Shown in pieces: positions 24,801-36,800 of a stretch of DNA of 64,000 nucleotides; position 1 is the stretch's first letter; each line of letters starts with the position of its first letter. Origin of the DNA: Amorphophallus konjac (Eukaryota; Streptophyta; Magnoliopsida; Alismatales; Araceae); NCBI GenBank assembly GCA_022559845.1, contig JAHNEJ010001927.1, positions 62,001-126,000 on the forward strand, read 5' to 3'. Below the pieces are notes generated by a model that made no database searches, had not been told where the DNA came from, and saw nothing but the letters and a program-made list of their open reading frames with translations. The position numbers and the translations under genes are program-made.

Positions 24801-27800
24801 CTCAGAGCAGACAACAGGGGATGGCTTGAATTGGGTTGACTTACCCATATCCATCTTCGACGGGTTAGTAGGTCCAACGGGTTTCAGTGGGCAAGGTCTC
24901 CCCCATCCGATTGCGGAGAGTTCCAAGCGAGCCCTGGTGGTGGACAGGGGTCTTCCCTGGTCGGCGGAGGCGGCGCACTCCGAGCTTCCCTGTGTCGTCG
25001 TCGCCAATGGCCCCTCGCCAGCGTTTCTCCACCCCACCACCGAGGCTTTGCGCAGCTTTACTCCTCAGGCCGGGCACGAGCAATGCTTCTCTGCAAAGGG
25101 AAACTCCGTACTCGTGGACTCACTGGTGCCTCAGCCCACCCCGCAAGCTCTTCAACTTGGTCGTGAGTCTTCATCCGGTGCAAGCCTCTAGCCAGTGTGC
25201 ATAGTATGGCAAGCTCAGAAGGTCGGTTCTGTACAGGAGGTGGAGAAGGGAGAAGTCATGAAGGATGCAGTAGAGCTAGGTGCGTCCCTGCATTGGCCAG
25301 CTGTGAGGCGCAGGTGCAGTCGATGTTTATCTCGACAGCAGAAGATGAGGCAAAAGTGGTGCAAGGAGGTCGCCCCTCTCGGCAGACGTCCAACAGTCAG
25401 CCTTGGCCAATGGAGCAACCCTAGTGTTCGTTCTTCCGACAGAGGCATTATCGATGTTATTGGCGATCCTCAGACATCAGAGGCAGCGAGGTCTAATGAT
25501 AGTGGCTATTATGGCGACTGGGAGGGGAGGGAGCCCTCAGAACTCTATCTATCCTCTCGCTTCTGAATGATGGGTAGGCTCTTCTAGGGACAAAAGAGGG
25601 AGATGTGTCAGGCCATCCGGGAGAGGCAATCGACGGAGAGACCCCGTAAGACGAGGTCTTGCCAAAGGGTCCACCATACTGGCAGGAGTTAGGCCACCAG
25701 TAGATTGGGGAATCTTCTAGTGGAGGTGGTGGCAGTAGCATTATTTGGCTTTGTCTCCCCAGCCTCTCGTATCAGAGGAGGAGGATCTCCCCTATTTGCA
25801 TAGCTTCCTTCTACTCAGCCCGACAGTGACTTCTTGTCAAAGGTGGAAATTGTTGTAGAGTCACCTCAAAAGGAGGGGTGTTTGAATGGGGAAGAAGAAG
25901 GGAGTCTTGGCAAAGAGGAAGCAAAGGACATCTTAGCTAGGGTGGAGAGTTTCATGGGGGAGCATGCTAGAGAGGTGACTAGTCTGATCGGAATGTCCAC
26001 TGTAGATGTTGATAAGGATGTAAGGTCGGTCTTTTACAGAATCCAGAGAAGATGGCAAGCGGATATAACTAGGAAGGCTAAGGCAAGAAGAACCAATAGA
26101 AGAGGGGACATGGAGAGGGAAGAGGAATGGAAGGAATCGACAGAGAGCTAAAGGGGTGAGGGTGTATAAATGGTGTAGCATTTTGATGGGATGAGGGTTT
26201 GGACCCTCAGGAGGGTGGAGAGCAGCTCATACACTTTTGTTGTGGAAGCGAGGAATAGATTGATAGCTCCAGCCTCTAGCACGTTCGGCAGCCATGTTTT
26301 CTTTTGTCATGGGGAGGGTTTTAGGTGTGTGTGGGTCTCTTGTCAAGGCAAAGTCGTTAGTTCAGTCGCATGTTTGGCCTTCGTGCTCTTTTTGCTTTTG
26401 GGTGGGAGATCATCTTTGGTGGTCAATTATTTTGTATTTCTTTTCTTTTCCTCTTTGCTCCTCGGCCAAAGTGCATCCTGCCGCTTTCTGTTCTTGGGAG
26501 TATTTTAGGAGCACTCCATCCTTACTTGTATATTTTTTTCTTTTTTCCTTTTATAATATGTGGTACTATCCACCTTCAAAAAAATATAAGACTTCAAAGA
26601 AACCCATAAATACAGACACATGCACAAGACCAAGGAGTGATGAAATTAGCAACATTGACGATAGACTTTTCGGAAGGCCCTTTTTCAGTATACCTTATAG
26701 AGGATCTAGATTAGGTTCCTTTAGGAAGGATTTGGCAAGGGCAAGAAATGCACATGAACTGAGGTGGCTGATTGTATAAGGAGTGAAGATGCACTAGACT
26801 CAAGTCCAGATACATGTGAAGCTTGCATTGCAGGGTAAGTGGTTGCACATAGCACTGTAGGCAAGGAGGGTATATTTTTGGGGAGGGGGTGATAATTGAA
26901 GGGAAATATGATCTGAGGAGTCAATTATTGATTAAAAGGAAATAGCAATAGAAGAGTCGAGCATTGGATATTGCAATTCAAATATAATCACTAGATTCAC
27001 CACTACATTTGGAAGGAATTTCCAAGGACTACAAAAGTAACCTGTGTAGACATGAAGATACCAGTGAGGGAAGATTTTGGACTAATGTTAGTGTGGGTCT
27101 TCCACCATCTAGTTGGTAGTTATGCAAATATCCACAAATAGAGAGAGATGAGGACAACCTTCTTTCGACCCAATAGTAAGAACAAGAGTCCACAAACTTT
27201 AGAGGCACATTATTTGAGGAGCGCATCATCCAGTTAGATGAGTTGCCGGTTCTCATAGGGGATTGCTCTATTGATCAAAAGGAGTGAAAGATTGTCTCGG
27301 CATTGGCACCCACGATTAGCATTTCTCGGGTGAAAAATTATCTTCTGTTACAGATGGGAGTACTGGATTACACATATCTCAGAGAAGTTGTTAGGAGTGT
27401 CTTGATCCACAAGTAAGCAGAGCCAGAGTTGGACTCTAGGATTGGTAGAGTCAATCTGAGACTCTGGGTAGAGTCAATCTAGGACTCTGGGTAGAGTCTG
27501 TCTGGGACTCTGGATAGGTATTAGGAGGCAATCCTAATGGGATTAGGAGAATGCTATGAGTCTTCCATAAATACAGCTGTAATCCCAGGAGTATAGAGAC
27601 GGAAGGCATTGGGTACCCGGGAACCACCAGGGGAAAGGTGTAATTCTTTTTATAGTAGAAAAGTGTGGTTCCTCCAAATCTCTCTCTTGTTCTCTCTCAT
27701 GATGTGTGCTTGTGTATGTGATCATTGTCTTGCTAGTGTCTCGATCCTAACAAACAAGTATCAGAGACAGGTTGTGGATTCGACACTAGGTTGATCTTTA

Positions 27801-30800
27801 GGTGACTTGCGGATTCAACCCAAGGTGGAGATTTGCTAGGAGTGTCTTGATCCATAAGTAAACGAAGTCGGAGTTGGACTCTAGGATTGGTAAAGTCTAT
27901 CTGGGACTCTAGGTAGAGTCTATCTGGGACGCTGGGTAGGCATTAGGATACAGTCCTAATGAGATTAGGAGATTGTTAGGAGTCCTCTATAAATACGGTT
28001 GTAATCCCAGGGGTATAGAGACGAAGGTGTCAAGTGTCCGAGAACCACCAGGGGAAAGGTATAGTTCTTTTCATAGTGAAAAAGTGCGGTTCCTCCAAAT
28101 CTCTTTCTTGTTCTCTCTCATGACGTGTGCTTGTGTGTGTGATCATTATCTCGCCTGGTCTCGTTCCTAACAGAAGTATGGCAATCTTGGATAATAGCTA
28201 GAAATTAAATATACATCTTCCTGCAGTACCTAATGGTACAAGAGGACAAAGAGATGGATCCTTGGATGTCTCCAAAAGAGTTACTAATGAGAAAGGGAAT
28301 AGCATTTAAAAACAGATAGGACAGCATGACAGACAGACTCATAGATGGATTGGAATCCCAGTCAAGACCTGCGCTGAGGCACTTGCCCATATTTCTATTT
28401 ATTTTTCCTTCAAGTATGGAGAGAATACAGTTTCCCTCATGTGTATACTTTAAGGCGCTCTCTCTCTCTTGGTGGGGCCACTTGGGGGCTTTCCATGTTC
28501 TGCTAGGAGCAGGTGTGCCAATTTATGTGTTACATTCTAGACATTGAATTGGGAGGAAGTTAAATCTACAATTGTGCTATTTACCTTTTCTTGTTTATGA
28601 TGCATTATACCAACCAACTTTAGGAAAAAAGGCAGGGACACCTGGTTGTCGCCCAAGATTGTAGGATTCTATTTAAGATCTTATTACTAGGCATGTCCTC
28701 CAAATGATCAATTTGGCCCCTCATTGAATGCAAAACTGCAGATAACACCGTGGATTTAAACATCTGGTAGCGATACAGTCAAGTTGGTTCAAACTTGACT
28801 ACAAAGCAACATTCTCACCATTTCTCAACAAGTGGAATATGCATTTCCCATTTGAAATGCTTACGTAATAAATGGTTGAACTTCTGATCCCAATCAGTGT
28901 TATATGCTCCAACCATGGCGAGCAAAATTCTCACAAATCTGTTGACACTTCAGAAGCAAAGATGTCATTTAAATTCTGACGTGATATCATCACAAGGAGA
29001 AACTTGTGGCACCAGTCATGTTATATACAAGTTCACAACTCCCTCTACCAGTGTTACCATTGTTCGAACAAACCATATCCCATTAATCTAGACCAGGCTC
29101 CCAATTTTTAATATGTTGTTTTCAACATCAGAACAAGTGCCATAACTTGAGCGGTTTTAGGACTAGCAAGGTGGTCCAATTTTGAGTAAAGGTGAGGGGG
29201 ATAAAGAGTCAGCCTGCAATAGATCAAAAACAAAGTACAATAAGTTGATCTCGTAGTCAACCAATCAGTTCACCTGATTCTACCAAGTTCTACTTGACTC
29301 AAGACGAACATAATTCTAGATATTTATCTCGAATCATAAGTTATTGTTACTGGGGAGGGGGAATTTTGCCAGGCCCACTACGGCCCATCATCGACTGGCC
29401 CACAGTCCAAGACGCCGCATACCAAGACCCACTCATTACTGACCCAGCATCCAGACACATGCTTCACGCACGTTCGTGCCCCACGGTCCTCGTGACACTC
29501 AATTAGGTAGCCATTACCACAATAACAACAGGAGTTATCCCAGGAAACGAACAAGCGTCGGGTCATCACCCACGTCTCCAGGTTGCCCGCCAGCAATTCC
29601 ACCCTTACAGCTCTCAGAGAACGGGCGAACGGGTAACTGACGACCCCCTAATCAGGCAACCAATTACTCCACTACCACGTCTCCGTATGTCAAGAAGTAA
29701 TGGAAACGGACGAGCTCAAGGTAAACCCTATAAGCCCCTGGATAGACGGCCAAGGGACGGTATGCAACCTGCTCACACAGACCACCAAAACTACTCCTCA
29801 CACACCTGAATCTCCATTCTCTTTGTCCGAGCACTCCTCTTCACATTCCAAGCACTCCTCTTCACACTCCGAGCACTCTTCTGACTTAAGCATTGGAGGG
29901 TTGTCCTCTGAGATCTCTCTCAGGACTTGTTCTGACATATTTTTCACTGGTTGTAAGTTTCCTCATGGCGGCTTACCTCCCTCCCATTAAGGAAATCAAA
30001 AAGTGTGGTACAAGGTTCGAGATACCATATTTCTGTCTCTGCACTTTTTGGCGCCATCTGTGGAAAGGGACGAAAAATCATGGCTCCCTATGGAAACTAC
30101 CGCAATGTGAACAACCGTCGAGGGGCTTTGGGTTCCCAACTGGTGTCCCGCGATGGCTTGGCGAACATGCACTTGCCTATCTTCTCAACCCCAGGCGAAC
30201 CTTGTCGTGGCGGAATTGGCCAAAATGCGTCGGCAACTCTAGATGTTGACGGAGGCTTACCAGGGCCTCCTGAATTTCCTAGTGGAGCAGGATCGCACTC
30301 CCACCACTCCACATCAAAGCAGAGGGCCATCGGTGGCCGACTCATGCCGCGAGCGTGAGTTGTCGGTGGCATCCGTAGCCCGTACCCCACGTCCACATGG
30401 TGAGCCCTCACATTGCCCTCCCAGTTCGCTCCATTCCAACCCAGAAATGGCACAACGACTGCGGGGTTACGAGGAGGTTGAGCGCGAACTAGAGGGGAAG
30501 GTCTACTACATGGACAACATCATCCATGCTACACGGATGAATGGGCTGCTCGATGATGACACCAACTTCCATGCCCCCTTCTCCCACGAAATTCCAGAGG
30601 CGGCTATCCCTCATAAGTTGTAATTGTCGGCGTTCATTCCGTACGACAGCACCACAAACCCTATCGATCACTTGCACAGCTTCGAGTCCAACCTAGTTTT
30701 TCACCGGGCCTCGAGCGCTGTCAAGTGTTTGGCCTTCACCACCACGCTGCAGGAGAACGCTTAGGCATGGTTTGAGTCACTTCTTGTTGGGTCTATCACC

Positions 30801-33800
30801 TACTTCTAGTAAATGAAGAGGATGTTCAAAAAGAGAACTTCCTCAGCTGCAAAAAGGAGGTCAGATCTACTGTCAACTTGCTCACCATCAAGCAGGGCCG
30901 CGAAGAGCTCTTTTGGGACTTCGTCACCCGCTTCCGCAAGGAGGCACTCCGCATCCCTCGCCTTGACGTTAGCATCACCACCACCGCGCTGACACAAGAC
31001 ACTCGGGATGTCATTCTCCGACGAACTTCAGGGGTCGAATCCCCCACCACGTTGATGGAGCTTCTCATCCTAGCTCAGAAACACGCCAACTGCGAGGAGA
31101 GCGCCACTGCACTAAGCCGAGCGGCCAGAGCCGACTCCTCCGACTGTAAGTGCTCAGCTGAGCTCCCCCGGCATGATCAAGGCAAGCGGGAGCTTCAAGA
31201 CCGAGATGCACCAAGAGGGAGACCTACTTACAAGCACTACACACCCCTGACTACCGCACCTGAGTAGATCCTCATGGAGATCCGTGGGAACCTTTCCTCC
31301 ACTAGCCCAGGAAGATGAAATCTGATCCTCGAAGGAGGAATCAGAGAAGATACTATCTCTTCTACTGCAACTATGGCCATGACACTAAGGAATGTGTCCA
31401 GCTCAAGGACACCCTCGAGGTCTTAGTCCGTTGAGGCCTCCTCAGCAAGTTCATAGCCAAAGCAGTCGAGCGACAGCAACAAAGGGCCATCACCCCTCCC
31501 CCCATCGACAACCAACCTAAGTACCTAACGAACGAGAGATCATGATGATCTCTGGAGGACCGGCGTCTGGCAGGGAGAGCTCCAACAGGCGCCACTCCTA
31601 TGCGCACTGCGTTAACCAAGTCGAGTGCAACGACTCCGGCTGCCGCGACTCTCCTGTAAGAATCCTAATTCGGGATCATCTTAAAGAGCCCAGTGTGTTC
31701 TCGGACGAGGACTTAGCAGGCGTAACCACTCCCCACTCTGACGCCCTAGATCAATCAATGTACTGTATGTCGAATTCTAGTGGATAATAGAAGTGGTCCC
31801 GATGTGATTTCTTACGACTGTCTCCTTCTGATGGGTGTGGACTCTTCTCATCTCACACCGCTTCATATTCCTCTCTTCAGCTTCTCCGGATCCACCGTTT
31901 ACCCCGAACGATGGATCTCCCTACCAATCATGCTAGGGACCGCCCCACAGCAAGTGACCTTTGTGGCCGACTTCACTGTTGTGAGGGGAATGTTCGGCTA
32001 CAATGCCATTATTGGCTGAGGAATCCTAGGAGTGTTAAAGAGAGTCCCCTCTTCATATCACCAGAAGTTAAAGTTCCTCACCCCCCATGGAGTGGGGGAA
32101 GTCCATGACAACCAAAGGGAATCCGGACGGTGTTACTTGATCTCCACTAAACAGAGAGCAACTGAAGAAGCTCCACCTGAGAAGAAGACCTGGACTGATG
32201 AACCAGGGACCAGCGAGAGTACTCCTGCCGAAGACCTCTTCCTCATCCAGATCGATGAAGACCCTAGCCGCTCTCTACGGATTGGCTCCCTCCTATCCGT
32301 GGAAGAAAAGAAGGCCTATCAGCGCTTTTAGGAGGCTAACCGAGATGTGTTCGCCTGGTCTGAGGACGAACTCCCCAGCATCCCTCCAAAGGTAATCACT
32401 TATGAGCTAAAACTTGACCCACACTACCGCCCGATTCAGCAGCAGAGGAGCCACTAGAATGTCGAGCGACAGGCGATCATATGAGAGCAAGTCAATGAGA
32501 AGCTACGTTTAGGACTGCTAAGACCCACTCAGTTCCCAGACTGGGTCTTTAACATAGTCCTAGTCCCCAAGAGCAATGGGAAGTGGTGGATGTACGTCGA
32601 CTACACCAACTTCAACAAAGCCACATCGAAAGATAACTTCCCCATTCGTGCATCGATCAGCTCGGTGATGCGACATCCGGGCACAAGATGCATAGTTTTT
32701 GGGACACGTACTCCAGATACCACCAGATTAGCATGCACAAACCCAACCAGGACAAGACAACTTTTTCCACCGACAACGGTCTATACTGCTACACCAAAAT
32801 GTCGTTTGGGTTGAAGAATGTAGGGGCAACGTATCAAAGCCTGGTCAACCACATGTTCGACTCCCAGATCAGTCGCAACATGGAGGTTTACATTGACGAT
32901 ATGCTCGTCAAGAGCCTACATGGGATCGAATGCCTGGAAGACCTAGCGGAGTCGTTTGCCACTCTGCGAAGATATAACATGCAACTGAACCTGAGCAAGT
33001 ATGCGCTCGGGGTACGGTCAGGTAAATTCCTTGGATTCTTGGTCACTCAAGGAGGAATTGAGGCCAACCCAGAGCAGATCAAGACTGTATTGGAGATGAA
33101 GCTCCCCGAGAGTGTGCGCGATGTTCAATGCCTCACCAGCCGCGTCGCCGCACTCAGTTGTTTTCTATCCAGAGCAGTCGAGCGGTGTCTCCCGTTCTTC
33201 AAGCTAATTAAGCAGGCTCACAAATCGCCAGAGAAGAAGGGGTATGTCGAGTGAAACCAGAAGTACAAGCACACTTTTGAAGAACTCAAAAGGTACCTCT
33301 CCTCGCCACCCATCCTCTCATGCCTCAGCCTAGTGAGCAACTGTTGCTCTACTTCTTTGTGACACCGAGCACGCTCAACGATGTACTCACCCGAGAAGAC
33401 GACAGAGCCATGAGGCCAGTGTATTACATCAGCAAGGCCATCCAGGGGGCAGAGCTCAGATATTCAGGGGCAGAAAAGTTCATGCTTGCTCTGGTGATGG
33501 CCGCACGAAAGCTAGGACCTTACCTAGTCTCTCACTCCATCGTGGTCCCCACAGATCAACCCCTACGTTGAGTTTTTCAGAACCCTGACGCGTCAGGGAG
33601 ATTGGTCAAATGGGCCATCGAACTAGGGAGTTCGACATCCACTTCCATCCGAGGACCGCTATCAAAGCTCAGGTGCTAGCAGACTTCATCACTAAGTGTA
33701 CACTTCCCGATAGCGACGAAGTCGAGGATCTATTGCCCTCAACACTCACCTGGAAGCTGTACGTGGATGAGTCTCCATGTTCAAGTGGTAACGGAGCAGG

Positions 33801-36800
33801 CTTGGTCCTCTCTTTGCCAGAAGGGATCGAGCTCCAATATGCTTTACGTCATCTTCCCGGCTACAAATAACATGGCCAAATATGAAGCCCTCCTCTCCAG
33901 CCTCCGCATGGCCAAACACCTCGGAGCCCTGCACCTACACGTAAAGCTGTCAATGGACCGGGCCCGACTTATCAATATTAAGGCTCGAGCCCGGCCCGGG
34001 CCCGAGCCGGGCCGGGCCCGATATTATTAAAAAATTATAAAGCCGGACTAAGGCCCGGTCCGGCCCGACAACTTAAATAAAAAATAAAAATTAAGGAAAA
34101 CTAATACATTTAATAATATAAAACTTATAATCTCACTAAATTAACTAAAGTTTTGATATTAATTACATAATTTGTATGAAAATAGAGTTTTAAAATTTTC
34201 TAATTAAGTAAAATAATATAATTTTAATTAAGTGGTTTTTAAAATTTGAAAGAAGGAAAAAAAAAGAGAACGGGCCGGGCTGGCCCGCGGGCCGAACTTA
34301 AAGCCCGAGCCCGGCCCATGGGCCTAGTCGAACCGGGCTTTTAAGCCCGGCTAAGAGTCCACGGGTCAGAAAAGGCCTTGCGACCCAGCCAGAAATCGGG
34401 CCAAGCCCGCGGGCCTAGCGGGCCGGCCCGGTCCATTGACAGCCCTACCTACACGCCTTCAGAAACTCACTTTTGGTCGCCAATTAGGTAAAGGGGGAGT
34501 ATGAAGCCTGAGAACCAGCCATGTCTAACTATCTCCAAAAGATCAAGGAGGTCTCTTCATATTTCGAGCATTTCAAGTAATACACATTCCAAGGGTGGAG
34601 AACGTTCGAGCAGACGCCTTGTCTCGCCTTGCCTCGTCAACAACATTGACAAGTTCTCTGTCAGTCCTAATCGAGGAACTCCAGTGATCGAGCATTGGGG
34701 ATTCGGAACCTCATGTCAACGCTATCGACTACGAGCTGTCTTGGATGGATCCCATCCTGGACTACCTATGCCGACAGCAGCTCCCTGATGATCGCTTGGA
34801 AGCAAGGCGGGTGAGGGCCCGGGCCACTCGCTTCACACTCGCTGATGGACGCCTTTTCAGATGTTCACACTACTCGCCCCTCCTCAAGTGTTTGTTCCCC
34901 ACCGAAGCCGAACAGGCTGTACGCAAAGTCCACGAAGGACTATGCGGCAGCCACGTAGGGGGACGAGTATTGCCCAAAAGTCTACTCCGACATGGATACT
35001 GGTGGCCCACCATGCAGTAGGATTGACTTAGCTATGTTCGAAGCTGCGATCAATGTCAAAGATTTGGTCACCTTCATCACTAACTTGCGACCCAACTTCA
35101 CATCCTCATGGACGCTCGCCCTTTCGCCTATTGGGGAGTGGACATCCTCGGAGGCTCAAGGGCGAAAGAAATTCCTGGTCATCGCCATAGATTACTTCAG
35201 CAAGGGGATCAAGGCAGAACCGCTCACCAAGATCATGGGCAAGACATCCTGGAAGTTCATCCTGCGCAGCATCATTTGTTGTTTTAGAATTCCACATGTC
35301 CTCACTACCAACAATGGTCATCAGTTCAACAACACTTTCTTCCAAGAAAAGTGCTCGGAGCTGGGGATTTGGAGCCACTATACATCAGTGGGACACCCCC
35401 AAGCCAACGGTTTGGTTGAGAACGCGAATCGAACTTTCCTACATGGCATTAAGACTCGCTTGCAGCAAGCTGGTGAGTCATGGGTGGACGTAGCACCGAG
35501 CCTCTTATGGGCACACCGCACCACTGCTCTAGCAGCCACCGGAGAAACTCCCTTTCATCTGGCATATGGAGCTGAGGCAGTGATCCCAGTGGAAATCTCC
35601 AACCCAACACTCCGAGCCAGTCAGTTCGACGAGGCATGTAACAACCAGACACTACGAGAGAACCTAGACTTACTGACCAAGGATAGAGCACGAGCCTAAG
35701 CACGATTAGTCACTTACCAGCAGCGACTGACTCAATACTACAACGCTCGGATGAAGGAACGACTCTTCCTCCCTGGTAATCTAGTGCTACGTCGCGCCAG
35801 CGTCGCAGACCTACCAGTAGCTACAGGGAAATTGGCTCCTAACCGGGAAGGCCCATACAGGATTACAAAAGTGCTTGGGAAAGGGGCGTATAAACTCTCC
35901 TCCATTAATGGCCGAGAAGTCACTCGCACCTGGATCTCTGTAAACCTAAAGACTTATTATCAGTAAAGGTTGGAGTCCACTTTCTTAATATGTCCCTTCT
36001 TCATTTCTCACAGGGACTCTATGGGTAACACCATGCTTCCAAGAGCGAGACCAACTAGTTGGCTCCCTCGGGAGATCAAACTACCTGGATCCCTCCAAAA
36101 AACTATGGGTAGTATGTGATACCTCCAAGAGGTGAGCTAAGTCTCCTCCTCATTAGGAGAAAGACGACTAGCCCCTCTAAAACCGAGCTCCTCAGCTCAC
36201 GTCTGTTGGAAGGCCAACCGCGTCGCTCGCCATGAGACAGGTCGACTAGCCACAACGTGGGTTAACTAGCCAGCTTCGTAAGGAGAAAGTGGCCAACTGA
36301 CTACCCGAACGACAGACTTCTTAGTTCGTTAGATAGGCCAACCGCGCCGCTCCCCTAGAGCCAACCAACTAGCCGCTAATTACGACGGGCCAAGAGGCCC
36401 CTTAGAACAACGAACCGATAATAGGCCACTGGTCACCTGATAGAGCCAGGTCATTCATGGTTCATCCAATCGTGAGTATGACAATGGACAACTGACCACT
36501 CGCCATAATGAACGACCCAGGTTCCATCCAATCGATGCCCTTCGAGTTAATAGGTCCCAAGAGGAACTGGAGCCTACTAACCCAAGGATTATAATCTCGT
36601 CCCCTCACAACTTTTACAGTTCGTGCACTCAGTCGCGAAAGGGAATCAAGCCACACCTAAGCAAGAGAGAGAGGAACAGAGAAAGAGCGAGTGTTTTATT
36701 ACTCGAAAGAGATATAAGAAGGCCCTAGTCATCAGACTCAGGACCGAATAGATCAAAGGAGAGGTATGGCACCCCATTTTTATCATGAAAATGGCAAACT

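Larger units (their letters stand above)
23003..26583 (+). mobile_element. Non-autonomous ORF1-only LINE in intron 3
   Basis: It is flanked by a perfect 12-bp duplication, ATATAAGACTTC, at 22991-23002 and 26584-26595. It ends in a short A run after a T-rich 3' region, the layout of a LINE. Reading frames on the plus strand suggest an ORF1-like protein with a CCHC knuckle (23150-23191: Cys-x2-Cys-x4-His-x4-Cys). Farther on, a charged segment (25834-26151) precedes a hydrophobic tail. No endonuclease or reverse transcriptase was found. The coding frames contain stops and are split by a hAT element. It was probably mobilised by another LINE. Confidence 0.75.
27389..28172 (+). mobile_element. Complete TRIM retrotransposon
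   Basis: LTRs are 27389-27752 (364 bp) and 27834-28172 (339 bp). Both run TG(T/C)TAGGAGTGTC...CCTAACA and enclose only 81 bp. The interior has a tRNA-Met-like PBS (AAGTATCAGAGA, near 27757) and a purine-rich tract (AAGGTGGAGATT) before the right LTR. A perfect 5-bp duplication GAAGT flanks it (27384-27388 and 28173-28177). It has no coding capacity, so it is a terminal-repeat retrotransposon in miniature dependent on other elements. Confidence 0.93.

Noticed and set aside
24527..25566. Overlapping frames within the ORF1-only LINE as host genes
   Set aside because: They lie between the LINE's target duplications, occur in all frames, and reflect GC-rich degenerate ORF1 sequence.
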